From assembly GCA_963731665.1 (NCBI GenBank), contig CAVSWP010000003.1, positions 1 to 64,000 of the forward strand: DNA of 64,000 nt, given 5' to 3'. A program made the translations under genes and the position numbers. The notes under the pieces were generated by a model. It was not told the DNA's origin. It saw only the letters and a list, made by a program, of their open reading frames with translations, and searched no databases. Below, one piece after another: positions 16,149 to 25,046 of the stretch. Positions within the stretch are counted from its first letter, which is position 1. Each line of letters begins with the position of its first letter. The stretch comes from Chersky-840 sp035604715 (GTDB taxonomy: Bacteria > Actinomycetota > Acidimicrobiia > Acidimicrobiales > UBA8190).

Positions 16149-17834
16149 GCAGGGCATCGCGTCGCGCCGGCAAAGAGCTTCCATCCCTGACGCCCTTGTT
16201 CCGTCCCGGCCAGGTGGAGAAGCTCGCACCCTGCCAAGAGGGCTGCCCGATCTCCGGCGACATCCGCAGGTGGGTCGGAATCGTGGCCCAACGAGACAAG
16301 TTGGGTCTCGCGCCAGCCGAGGCCTACGCACGCGCGTGGGGGGTCATCGTCGAGCGCAACCCGCTGCCGAGCACGCTCGGCCGCGTCTGCCCCCACCCGT
16401 GTGAGACGAACTGCAACCGTTCGGGGCTCGATGAAGGCGTAGCGATCCATTCGATGGAGCGCTTTCTCGGCGACTGGGCCATCTCCGAGGGGCTGCCGCT
16501 GACCCGGCTCGAAGAGGACGAGAAGCCCGAGTCGATCGGCGTTATCGGCTCGGGCCCGTCGGGCCTCTCGTTTGCCTATCAGATGGCCCGCCGTGGCTAC
16601 TGCGTGACGATCTACGAGCAGCATCCCCAGGCGGGTGGGATGCTCCGTTACGGGATCCCGGACTACCGACTCCCACGCGACGTGCTCGACGCGGAGATCG
16701 ACCGAATAGCTCGCCTCGGCGTCGATATCCGGCTCAATACGACCGTCGGGAGCGAAATCTCGCTTGGCGAGCTGCGTGCCCGCCATGCCGCGCTTTACGT
16801 CGCCATCGGGGCACAGTCGAGCCGTGAGCTCGGCATCGCCGTCGAGGCTGACGCGGCGGTCATGAACGGTGCCGAGTACCTCCGGCGCGTCAACCGGGGT
16901 GAGCACGTTGAGGTCGGTAAAAAGGTGGCCGTCATCGGTGGTGGCAACACTGCGGTCGATGCTGCACGCACCGCACGGCGCGCTCGGTGCCCAGGCCACG
17001 ATCATCTACCGCCGCTCCCGGGCGGAGATGCCGGCGTTGGCGGCAGAGATCGAGGAGGCAGTCGCAGAAGGCGTGGAGATGCTGTTGTTGAGCGCGCCGG
17101 TGCGGGTCGAGAAGCGCGGTGGTTCGCTTGTCCTCTTCGTGATCCGCATGGAGCTCGGCGAACCGGACGCATCCGGACGACGTCGGCCGATCGCCGTGCC
17201 GCACTCGGAATCGGAGCTGTCCGTGGACAGCATCATCGCTGCTGTTTCTCAGGAGCCGGCCTGGTCAGGCCTCGAGGAGATCCAACGGGACGGCTGGCTG
17301 GCCCCTGATCCAACGGGCGCCGTAACAGACGGTGTCTGGGGCGGCGGCGATGCCGTCGAGCCCGGTATCTGCGGGACGGCCATCGCCCATGGTCGTCGCG
17401 CAGCCGAAGTCCTCCACGCCCGATTTCGCGGACTTCCCGATCCCGCTCCAGAGAACCGGCGCGCGATCGGCTCCGCCGGCTTGCGGCTCGACTCCTACGC
17501 GCCAGCCGCCCGTGCCCAGGCCGAGCACCTCGCCCCAGACCTGGCCGTCTCCGTACCCGACGCTGAGGTCAGCCTCGGTATAGACGAGGACCAGTTCATC
17601 ACTGAAGCGAGTCGCTGTTTGTCGTGCGGTTCTTGCTTTGGCTGCGAACAATGCTGGATGTTCTGCACCATGCAGTCGTTCGCCCGGCTCGCCGATCCGG
17701 CCCCGGGGACCTACTTCTCCCTTTCGCTCGATTTCTGCTTGGAATGCGGCAAGTGCGTCGAGGTCTGCCCGTGCGGGTTTCTCGAGGTGAGCGGTGGCCG
17801 TCTCGGGCCGTCGTCGGAGTGGCGGCCTGGTTAG
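16145..17834 (+). CDS. GltD-like NAD(P)H oxidoreductase with ferredoxin domain (frameshifted)
   Basis: A protein of about 562 residues in two frames. Residues 1-100 carry the iron-sulfur cysteines of glutamate-synthase small-subunit relatives (C30-x3-C34, C82, C86, C90). The FAD motif IGVIGSGPSGLSFAYQMA and the NADPH motif VAVIGGGNTAVDAARTA follow. The frame breaks at about 16981: removing one G from CGCGCTCGG joins ARTARR to LGAQATIIYRRSRAEM. The C-terminus has CLSCGSCFGCEQCWMFC and CLECGKCVEVCP, a ferredoxin-like domain. DsrL and other acceptor oxidoreductases share this architecture. It would pass electrons between NAD(P)H and the neighbouring flavoprotein or an oxygenase; the partner is not known. 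Confidence 0.82.
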
Positions 17835-17842
17835 GGGGAACG

Positions 17843-18340
17843 GTGCTCTCTGACACCCGATCTGCGACCAGTTGCGCCGACCCCGCCCGAGTGTTCGCCA
17901 CCCTGCTGGCAATCGGCGGCCCCAAGGGCTGGTATGCCGGCCGGCGTCTCTGGAAGATCCGTGGGGTTCTCGATCAGTTGGTGGGCGGCCCCGGCCTGCA
18001 CCGCGGACGGCGCGACCCGGCGAGCCTCAGTGTCGGAGATCCGGTCGACTGCTGGCGGGTCGAGGCCGTCATTCCCGAGCGATGCCTACGCCTCCATGCC
18101 GAGATGCGCTTACCCGGCGATGCGTGGCTCACCTGGGAACTCTCCCCAGGGGATGGTGGCATCACTCGCATCACTCAGACCGCCGAGTTTCGACCCCAGG
18201 GGCTCCTGGGTCGCGTCTACTGGCTCGGCGTGGCGCCCTTCCACCGCTTTGTCTTCCCCGGCCTCCTCGCCGGCATCATTGCCGACGCCGAAATCAGGGG
18301 GAACCAGGCGCGGGCGGACGCAAAAGCTATGTCCGCATAG
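17843..18340 (+). CDS. DUF2867-domain protein
   Basis: A 165-residue protein matching the DUF2867 domain: GWYAGRRLWKIRGVLDQLVGGPG, then PVDCWRVEAV, WLTWEL, and the closing GLLGRVYWLGVAPFHRFVFPGLL. In many actinobacteria this domain is fused behind an NAD(P)-binding domain; here it stands alone. GTG 17843 follows AGGGGGA, 8 bp after the GltD-like stop, so it belongs to the same cassette. The fold is SRPBCC-like and may bind a hydrophobic ligand. Function unknown. Confidence 0.75.
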   Translation: MLSDTRSATSCADPARVFATLLAIGGPKGWYAGRRLWKIRGVLDQLVGGPGLHRGRRDPASLSVGDPVDCWRVEAVIPERCLRLHAEMRLPGDAWLTWELSPGDGGITRITQTAEFRPQGLLGRVYWLGVAPFHRFVFPGLLAGIIADAEIRGNQARADAKAMSA

Positions 18341-18545
18341 TTGACGAGCAGGGAAGCGAGGTCCGAGAGGAGGGAGGCAGACCCGCGCGCTACCACCATT
18401 CAGGTTGCGTAACTCCTAGGCGCTGTCGCTCGGACCTCGACCTGCGCGGTATGACGCAGAGCCGCGGCTACTGCGCTACCGGCCCTTAGAGTCGGCTTAC
18501 CGGCATCGGCGCCACGTACACCACGGTCTAGCGAAATACACGATT

Positions 18546-20273
18546 GAGGCTGTCGCAGGAACCCGGGACGGGCAGGTCACGGGTGTTCGAGACTTTGAGG
18601 AAAGGGATCGATCCACCGGACCTATCAGGGGATCGACACCCTCCAGAGCTTGAGCACGTTGTGGGTTGCGCAGATGAGTCGCCACTCGCTCTGGACGGCT
18701 GTCAGGCCGCGCCGCGTGAACCTTCGATACCCGCGATTGGACTTGATGTTGCCGAAGACAGGTTCGATGGCTGTCTGTCTCTTGCGCATGAGGGCATCGT
18801 TTTCGGGCTTCTCCAGCTTGGCCTCCATCTCGAGCAGAGCAAGTGTGGGGTCGGGCAGGCCACGGCGATGTCGCTGAAGGAGTTCGTGGGCCTTGTGATA
18901 TGAGAGGCCCAGTTCCCGCGCCCCTTCACGAATCGAGATCTCGCCTCGGTCGACTCGTTCGATCACGGCGTGGCGCTGGTGCGGGTCAGTGATGACCTCA
19001 GGCTCCGGATCGTTCAGGTAATTGGCGAACGTGTAGCCTAAGTACTTGGAGGAGATGCCCAGCTTCTCGGCGCCTTGGCGACGAGTGAGCTTTCCAGCCC
19101 GGATCTCTTCGAACACGAGGCGGCGCTCCTCGGAGATCGGACGCCTTTGGTTGAAGGTGCCCCTCTTGTTGACCTTGATCAGGAGGTTCGGCCCTAGGTC
19201 GGCGGTCGTGTTGGCGGTCGACCAGTAGCCTGCGTCGGCCACGATGTTTTCCGCCGGCCCTGTGCCCACTTGGGCCAGCATGTCCTTGGTCGCCTGGGCA
19301 ATGGGGAGGAAGTTCACCGAGTCCGATGCGGCCTTGGTGACCTCGGCTGCCACCAAGATCTGCTCGGCGGTGGCAGCCGCCTGGGCGTTGTATCCCTGGA
19401 CGGTTCTCTTGTCGGTGGTCCACATCTCTCGTGAATCGGGGTCGGTGACGTTGATAGCCAAGGGGCGTTTCGAGCGTCTGGAGGTGGGACCAGGTGCCCG
19501 TCCTGGAAGCTTGTGGCCGAGTTCGGCCTCCTTCTCGACCCGCACTTCTCTCTTCGACTCGTAGTCTCGGGGAGCCTCTTCGTTGATCTGGCGAAGGGCC
19601 TCTCGGATGCGCTCGCGCCGGCCATGGGGACGGGCCCAGGGTTCGGGGAGCTCGTCTCCCCTTTTGTCTCCGAAGCGCTCGTCTTCTTCGGCGTCTATCC
19701 GCTCTGCCTCTTTTAAGATCTCTTCAGCGAGCTGCTTCTTTGTGCGATTGGCACGAGGTGAGACATCGGCGGCCATCTTGGTGCCGTCTATCGCCACGAG
19801 GCCCGTGTCAACCAACCCCGCCTTCGCACAGAGGCCCAGGATCTGCCCGAACAGATCGCAGATTGCGCCCTCGTGACGCTGGCGGAACCTGGCCAAGGTG
19901 GCATGGTCCGGGTGCTGGTTCGCCGCGAGGACCCGATAGGCGACGTCTTCGTGACACCGGCGTTCTATACGTCGCGAAGATCGCTCTCCAGTGCAATAGG
20001 CATAGAGAAGCACGGCGAGCATCGATTCGGGACTGTAAGTGGCGCCACCGCGACCGTCTGTGCGGTAGGTGGCGAAGAACTCCGAGAGATCGAGCTCCTT
20101 CACCACCTCGAGTACGAACCACGCCAGATGTCCCTCAGGTAGCCAGTCGGCTACCGACGGCGGCATCAGCCAGAGCTGGTCACGATCACCGTCTCGCACG
20201 TTGACAGGCATATCGCATCGTGTCGCGCGGCGCGAAACGTGGGCTGGATAGTCAAGATTCCTGCGACAGCCTC
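18546..20273 (-). mobile_element. IS1182-family insertion sequence, intact
   Basis: A 1728-bp element. The ends are perfect 16-bp inverted repeats, GAGGCTGTCGCAGGAA at 18546-18561 and TTCCTGCGACAGCCTC at 20258-20273. A 5-bp direct repeat CGATT flanks it (18541-18545 and 20274-20278), marking a target duplication. The single transposase gene is open over its full length. Perfect ends and duplication argue for a recent insertion. Confidence 0.93.
18625..20211 (-). CDS. IS1182-family transposase
   Basis: A 528-residue DDE transposase. The N-terminal domain (FVLEVVKELDLSEFFATYR, then YCTGERSSRRIERRC) and the conserved core AIDGTKMAADVS, VADAGYWSTANTTAD and a final AIEPVFGNIKSNRGYRRFTR with Glu match the IS1182 family. 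The catalytic Asp-Asp-Glu are D in AIDGTK, D in VADAGYW and E in IEPVFG. An inserted zone (about 365-460) contains repeated helix-turn-helix-like LTRRQGAEKLGIS and SIREGARELGLS segments. It is the only gene of the element and seems functional. Confidence 0.93.
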   Translation of the reverse strand: MPVNVRDGDRDQLWLMPPSVADWLPEGHLAWFVLEVVKELDLSEFFATYRTDGRGGATYSPESMLAVLLYAYCTGERSSRRIERRCHEDVAYRVLAANQHPDHATLARFRQRHEGAICDLFGQILGLCAKAGLVDTGLVAIDGTKMAADVSPRANRTKKQLAEEILKEAERIDAEEDERFGDKRGDELPEPWARPHGRRERIREALRQINEEAPRDYESKREVRVEKEAELGHKLPGRAPGPTSRRSKRPLAINVTDPDSREMWTTDKRTVQGYNAQAAATAEQILVAAEVTKAASDSVNFLPIAQATKDMLAQVGTGPAENIVADAGYWSTANTTADLGPNLLIKVNKRGTFNQRRPISEERRLVFEEIRAGKLTRRQGAEKLGISSKYLGYTFANYLNDPEPEVITDPHQRHAVIERVDRGEISIREGARELGLSYHKAHELLQRHRRGLPDPTLALLEMEAKLEKPENDALMRKRQTAIEPVFGNIKSNRGYRRFTRRGLTAVQSEWRLICATHNVLKLWRVSIP

Positions 20274-20436
20274 CGATTCGTCCGGGATCACCCAGATATC
20301 GGGTGACTGTGGCGGGTCACGAGGGGCGCGACAGTGACGACGAATCAGCCGCCAGGGCCGAACTCCTCGGCGATCGCCGCTCCGATCCCGTTCCCGCCGC
20401 CGGTGACGACGGCGACTCTCTGACGCGCGCCAACGA
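20274..20436 (-). pseudogene. SDR dehydrogenase N-terminal relic
   Basis: In the frame shifted by one from the monooxygenase tail, VAVVTGGGNGIGAAIAEEFG is the NAD(P)-binding start of a short-chain dehydrogenase. A TGA then interrupts, followed by FVVTVAPLVTR, which resembles the next SDR strand. Nothing more survives before the IS end at 20273. SDR genes commonly follow, or are fused to, Baeyer-Villiger monooxygenases in actinobacteria. Confidence 0.6.
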
Positions 20437-22272
20437 CACCGTCGACGGCACCTCGAGCTCCAGGCCCTCGAACGTGCCGACCACGAGCCACTGCTCGAGC
20501 AGCTCGCGGTAGGCGAACCAGTCGCCCATGCCGCGGCCGTAGTTGCCGTTGCGCGGGTTCATCGCTTCGGGGTGGCCCTCGTTGTTGATGCGCGACGGTG
20601 TACAGGCAGACATGACGGCGGTGGTGTCGACGAAGGAGTCGACGATCTTCTGCGTCCACGCTTTCTCGCCTTCGGTGCTCACGTCGAACACCTGCACCCC
20701 CCGGCTCTCGAGCAGCCCGACGGCGCCGGCGATGAACTCAGCCCCGAGCACGGCCAGCTGGGTGTAGTTGACGGTCACCACCGCCTGCTGCCCCGGCGCC
20801 GGCATGATGAACATGTTCGGGAACCCACGGCTCATCATCCCGAACAGGCTGGCGGCGCCGTCGCCCCACTTCTCAGCCAGGGTGATCCCGCCACGGCCGA
20901 CGATCTCGTGGCCGGCGCGCCGGGTCAGGGGGGTGAGCTCGGGCTCGAAGCCGGTGCCGTAGACGATGCAGTCGACCTCGTATTGGTGTCCCTCGACGCG
21001 GGGACCCTGCTCGGTGATTCGCTCGATCCCGGCGGGGCAGCCGATCAGCGTGACGTTTCGGTTGTTGAACGCCTGCAGGTACTCGTCGTGGAAGCACGGC
21101 CGTTTGCACAGGTACCGGTAGTACGGCTTGAGGATCTCGGCCGTGGCTGGGTCGGCAACCAGCTCTTCGACCCGGTGCCGATGCACCTCCATGATCTGGT
21201 AGTCGAGCTCCTCGGCGCTGCGCAGGTACTCGGCAGTCGTCATCCCCTCCCGTCGCGGCGGGTGTTGGACGGCGGCGTAGTCATGCGTCCAGCCGTCGTC
21301 CACCAGGTCGACGTCCACGGGCCGGCCGAGGATGATCGACTGGAAGTTGTCCCAGCGGGCCTGCTGCCAACCAGGCTCGAGCTGCTGGGCGAAGGCAGGA
21401 TCGGTGGGCCGGTTTCCCCGCTTGCCGATGGCCGAGGGCGTGCGCTGGAAGATGTAGACGTGCTTCGCCGACTCGGCCAGCGGCGCCAAGCACTGGATCC
21501 CCGTTGCCCCCGTGCCCACCAAGGCCACCACCTTGTCCACCAGGCGATCGAGGGGCTCATGGGGGCCTCCCCCCGTGTACTCATAGTCCCAGCGTGACGC
21601 ATGGAACGACTGGCCGGCGAAGTTCTCGATCCCTGGGATGGCGGGCAGCTTGAGCAGGTTGAGGATCCCCACCGCCAGGACATACCAGCGGCAGCTGACC
21701 TTGTCGCCACGGTCCGTGGAGATGTGCCAACGGGTCGCGCCGTCGTCCCACTCAGCTCGGGTCACGTCGGTATGGAAGAGGGCATCGGCCTCCAAGTCGT
21801 AGCGATCGGCGATGGTCTGCAGGTGGGCCAGGATCTCCTCGCCAAAGGCATACCGCTGCGTGGGGATGTAGTCGAGCTCCTCGAGCATGGGGAGGTAGAT
21901 GTACGACTCGATGTCGCACATCACGCCCGGGTAGCGGTTCCAATACCAGGTCCCCCCGATGCCGCCCGCCTGGTCGATGATGCGAATGCGCTCGATGCCC
22001 GCCTTGCGGAGGTTCACGCCAGCGAGGATGCCGGCGATCCCGCCGCCCACGATCACGACGTCGACGTCGTCGACCATCGAGTCGCGCTCGATGAATGGCG
22101 TGAAAGGGTCGTCCCGGTAGTGGACAAAGTCCTCGTCGGTCTGCAGGTCGACGATGTCGGTGCGACCGGGGACAAGCCGCTTGTCGCGTTCGGCGCGGTA
22201 TTTGGCCCGGACGGCCTTGGGGTCGTAGCTCGCAGCTCCGCCAGCTCCTGCCGTCGGACGGAACCCAGGCAT
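20317..22272 (-). CDS. flavin-containing (Baeyer-Villiger-type) monooxygenase
   Basis: About 600 residues of good sequence plus a run-through tail. FAD motif GGGIAG is at 76-81, the Baeyer-Villiger fingerprint FxGxxxHxxxW is complete at F218-G220-H224-W228, and the NADPH motif ALVGTGATGIQ follows. Such enzymes insert oxygen next to a ketone, giving esters or lactones, in cyclic ketone and steroid degradation. The last 40 residues (after ELEVPST) are Ser/Arg-rich and out of frame with an SDR start, so the true C-terminus is probably near 20450 or the gene was fused to the SDR. Divergent from the di-iron cassette, and possibly on the same pathway. Confidence 0.88.
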   Translation of the reverse strand: MPGFRPTAGAGGAASYDPKAVRAKYRAERDKRLVPGRTDIVDLQTDEDFVHYRDDPFTPFIERDSMVDDVDVVIVGGGIAGILAGVNLRKAGIERIRIIDQAGGIGGTWYWNRYPGVMCDIESYIYLPMLEELDYIPTQRYAFGEEILAHLQTIADRYDLEADALFHTDVTRAEWDDGATRWHISTDRGDKVSCRWYVLAVGILNLLKLPAIPGIENFAGQSFHASRWDYEYTGGGPHEPLDRLVDKVVALVGTGATGIQCLAPLAESAKHVYIFQRTPSAIGKRGNRPTDPAFAQQLEPGWQQARWDNFQSIILGRPVDVDLVDDGWTHDYAAVQHPPRREGMTTAEYLRSAEELDYQIMEVHRHRVEELVADPATAEILKPYYRYLCKRPCFHDEYLQAFNNRNVTLIGCPAGIERITEQGPRVEGHQYEVDCIVYGTGFEPELTPLTRRAGHEIVGRGGITLAEKWGDGAASLFGMMSRGFPNMFIMPAPGQQAVVTVNYTQLAVLGAEFIAGAVGLLESRGVQVFDVSTEGEKAWTQKIVDSFVDTTAVMSACTPSRINNEGHPEAMNPRNGNYGRGMGDWFAYRELLEQWLVVGTFEGLELEVPSTVSLARVRESPSSPAAGTGSERRSPRSSALAADSSSLSRPS

Positions 22273-22520
22273 ATTGCAACACTACCGTCGAAGCCCCGGG
22301 ATGCTTGCTGACGTCCGGCGTGACCGGAAAGCCCTCCCGACTGGGCCACGAGGCCGATCAAGAATGGCGTGTGAGTACGGGCCAGACTGAGGTCCCGTCA
22401 GGCCCACCCGACCGGTAATCCTCTGGCGCCCGCCGATGCCCGGGTGGGACGCCCCGAGCGGCGCTAGCAGATCATCACTTCCAAGACGGTCAAGCGGTTG
22501 TCACGGTAAGGGCAGCCGAA

Positions 22521-22534
22521 AGGACTTTGGACCC
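22521..22534 (+). promoter_or_regulatory. weak DosR-box-like site
   Basis: AGGACTTTGGACCC matches 11 of the 14 core positions of the DosR half-site pair GGGACTWWAGTCCC and lies 36-49 bp before the di-iron gene. It is much weaker than the perfect box at 58028-58047 and may be chance. Confidence 0.2.
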
Positions 22535-22569
22535 TAACGAGCGAACATCCAGAATCTTACGATTCGATC

Positions 22570-23688
22570 GTGAACCCAGCTGAGAACTCGCAGGCCATCG
22601 CCTATGACAGCCTCCCCACCGAGTCCCCAATGGGCGCCCCGCTCGACTGGGCGTGGCTCCGTGGGGCGAAGAGCGAGTGGGGGGTCCATCCCAAACCCAG
22701 CTCCCGCGGCTTGACCATGCTGGACATCGCCGCGGGGTCGTACGGCGAGGTGGCCGATCATCCAGGGCACCGCTCGATGGCCCCGCGAGGCGCGGATGTG
22801 GGTGACGACACAGCCGACATGGGCTACATCCTCAACTGGAAGACCGACATGTGGTCGGACAACGTGACAGAGCTCTACGAGGAAGCGGTCGCCCGCCAGT
22901 GGTCTGCCACCCGGGACATCCCCTGGGGCGAGCTGCGTGAGCTCCCGCCAGACCTCGAACATGCCATGTGCCAGCTGTGTACATTGCTCACCGAGGTGGA
23001 AATGATTGCCGCCGACCTGCCGGCCAAGTGGATGTGGCGGATGAACCACGATTTCATCGAAGCCAAGATGTTCCTGTGCACGCAGATCATGGACGAGGCC
23101 CGCCACGCCGAGGTCTTCCGCAAGCGCGCTCTGGCCAACGGCGGCGGTCTGTTGGTGTCACGTGCCGGGCCGACGAGCCTGTTGCGCACTATCATCGAGG
23201 CGAAGACCTACACCCAGGCGAGTGCCCTCTTGCATCTGCTCGGCGAAGGGTTTGTGCTCGACATCTTCCGCATGGGTGAGCTGATCGCCCCGTCCGACGT
23301 CGAGAAACGGATCTTCCGCATGTGTATGCAGGACGAAGCTCGCCATGTCGCCTACGGCACGATGCACCTGCGCTACGCCATCGACCACGATCCCGATGTT
23401 GCCGAGGAGATCCACGAAGCACTCGACCACGGCGAGCAGGTGCTAATCGACTTCGGCACGGCCCCCGATGTCTCCACCGCCCTGGCCGTGCTGCTGGCCG
23501 GCGGCGTCGAGCACGTCGAGGACAAGGGCTTCCCACTGTCGATGGAGCTGACCAAGAAGCAGCTCACCTCCTATCTGGCCCGCTGCGAGCGTGCCGGGGT
23601 GGGCCGGCTGGACCGGACGACGATCCCGCTCGACATGCTGGGCATCGACCCTGAGCCCATCCGAGCAGCGAGCGGGGCGGCTCGATGA
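22570..23688 (+). CDS. ferritin-like di-iron protein
   Basis: A 372-residue helical protein with a full set of carboxylate-bridged di-iron ligands: Glu in TEVEMIAADLP (about 142-144), E176 and H179 in MDEARHAEV, E225 in LGEGFVLD, and E256 and H259 in QDEARHVAYG. This ExnExxHxnExnExxH pattern is that of ribonucleotide-reductase-R2-like oxygenases and AurF-type N-oxygenases. The first 80 residues are non-conserved. GTG 22570 is the start. It leads a cassette: the SCP2-like gene begins within its stop codon (ATGA), followed by a zinc protein and a ferredoxin that could supply electrons. It is probably an oxygenase; the substrate is unknown. Confidence 0.82.
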   Translation: MNPAENSQAIAYDSLPTESPMGAPLDWAWLRGAKSEWGVHPKPSSRGLTMLDIAAGSYGEVADHPGHRSMAPRGADVGDDTADMGYILNWKTDMWSDNVTELYEEAVARQWSATRDIPWGELRELPPDLEHAMCQLCTLLTEVEMIAADLPAKWMWRMNHDFIEAKMFLCTQIMDEARHAEVFRKRALANGGGLLVSRAGPTSLLRTIIEAKTYTQASALLHLLGEGFVLDIFRMGELIAPSDVEKRIFRMCMQDEARHVAYGTMHLRYAIDHDPDVAEEIHEALDHGEQVLIDFGTAPDVSTALAVLLAGGVEHVEDKGFPLSMELTKKQLTSYLARCERAGVGRLDRTTIPLDMLGIDPEPIRAASGAAR

Positions 23689-24126
23689 GCGCCGCCGTCG
23701 ACACGGTCGCCTTTTTCGACGCTGCTGGCCGATGAGATGAACACCCACGCCGAGCGTTTTACGCCGCTGGGGGAGGCCGAGATGACCGTCGTACTGGTCA
23801 TGGGCCGCTCAGGTGAGGACTTCCGCGTACGCCTGGATTTCGAGAGTCTCAAGTGCACCGGCGTAGTTGAGGCGGACGACGCAAAGACACGCGGGGCCGA
23901 TTTCCGCCTCGAGGGGCCACTCGAGGCGTGGCAGGCGATGTTCGACGACGTCGCCGCCAACGGCCGTGCCACGGGCCTCTACACGATCAACAGTCTGGCC
24001 CTGATGGGCGATCGCATCCGCTGTGAGGGCGACGATCCCATGGGCCTGGACAAGTTCTCGCGGTTCAACCAGACATTGCAGGAGTTTTTCGACGGCGTGC
24101 GCCACCTGGCGGTCGGCGCCGGCTGA
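23685..24126 (+). CDS. SCP2/sterol-carrier-like protein (frameshifted start)
   Basis: ATG 23685 overlaps the di-iron stop (ATGA). It reads MSAAVDTVAF and then leaves frame at the T-run near 23710. The main frame (LLADEMNTHAERFTPLG onward, to 24126) has the pattern of SCP2 sterol-transfer domains: VRLDFESLKCTGV, FRLEGPLEAWQAMFDDV, and a C-terminal GDRIRCEGDD...FSRFNQTLQEFF. Dropping one T from GCCTTTTTC joins the two parts. Such small domains bind lipids, acyl chains or sterols. Beside a di-iron oxygenase it may deliver a hydrophobic substrate. Confidence 0.65.
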
Positions 24127-24136
24127 GGGGGCGACG

Positions 24137-24358
24137 ATGGATGCACCTAGTTGTCCGCATTGTGGCAAACCGGTCCTGCGGGCACTGGACCTCCCCTACG
24201 GTTGGTGGGAGTGGCGCGAAGACGGTTACCAGCTGACGACTGCGTCTCGGCGTGTCGACGTGGCGCCCTGGGTCCACTGGGACTGCATGGGCGAGCTCCG
24301 TGACTTTCACCCCCACGACTTCGGCCAACCCAGCCCGCGGGTGAGCCATGGCACTTAA
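24137..24358 (+). CDS. small zinc-binding-like protein
   Basis: A 73-residue protein. C6-P-H-C9-G at the start and a later HWDCMGE make a candidate metal site (Cys, Cys, His, Cys). Conserved-looking Trp and Tyr (LPYGWWEWREDGYQL) fill the middle. ATG 24137 starts 10 bp after the SCP2-like stop. It is not a family I recognise. The context suggests an accessory factor for the di-iron/ferredoxin cassette. Confidence 0.6.
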   Translation: MDAPSCPHCGKPVLRALDLPYGWWEWREDGYQLTTASRRVDVAPWVHWDCMGELRDFHPHDFGQPSPRVSHGT

Positions 24359-24403
24359 AGAGTTGACCCCGGATGATCGGCTCGTGACACCCGGTGGCCC
24401 GTC

Positions 24404-24850
24404 GTGAGCCTTGAGGTCCTCGAGGACATCTGCATCGGGTGCGGTGCCTGTGATTTCTCATGCCCGACTGGCGCGTTAGCCAAGACCGACTCGTTCTTGG
24501 GCCTGTTCGCAATTGACCCTTACACCTGTGACGACTGTGGGCGCTGCGTGGAAAAGTGTCCGGTCGCCGCCATCGTGCCCGACCCGTCATGGCCTGTTTG
24601 CGAGGGCAAGGGCTGCCCACTCACCTCGGTGCGGCTCTCGGAGTTTACGTGTGCCTATTGGCAGCAGCGATGCTCGCAGTGCGGTTCGACGCTGTGGCAG
24701 ACCCCGGACGGGTCGTGGGTCTGCTCTCGGTGTGGTCTTGGGATGCGGGTGTCGTGCCCCAAGACCCGTCATCTCGAGCGCGGTGTGGGGCCGGTGAACC
24801 CTCGCCGCCCGTCGAGTCCCGGCGAGCCTGCTAGATCCACCCACAGCTGA
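24404..24850 (+). CDS. two-cluster ferredoxin with C-terminal zinc ribbon
   Basis: A 148-residue protein. Two perfect [4Fe-4S] motifs: C10-x2-C13-x2-C16-x3-C20 and C42-x2-C45-x2-C48-x3-C52. A second half has further pairs (CSQCG and CSRCG) that look like a zinc ribbon, and a CEGKGC pair between. The tail after residue 125 is low-complexity. GTG 24404 follows the zinc protein by 45 bp in the same direction. It likely carries electrons to the di-iron protein; the extra ribbon is unusual for a ferredoxin. Confidence 0.85.
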   Translation: MSLEVLEDICIGCGACDFSCPTGALAKTDSFLGLFAIDPYTCDDCGRCVEKCPVAAIVPDPSWPVCEGKGCPLTSVRLSEFTCAYWQQRCSQCGSTLWQTPDGSWVCSRCGLGMRVSCPKTRHLERGVGPVNPRRPSSPGEPARSTHS

Positions 24851-25046
24851 GTCCAGCGTGACGACCGGCGGTTACGCGATCGCTTGGGGTGACCCAGAGC
24901 GCACGAATAGTGACCTCGCCCACACATGTGGAGCGTCGGCGTTGCTCCGGACCAGGGGACCTGGGACAAAGGCCTCTACCCATTGAGCGATCGAAAGTGG
25001 ACGCTATCTGATGGAGGTCGGTTGCTGTCGCAACCGAGGAGGTCCC

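Noticed and set aside
24940..25010. Possible tRNA-like sequence (CTCTACCCATTGAGCG)
   Set aside because: No cloverleaf can be formed around it.
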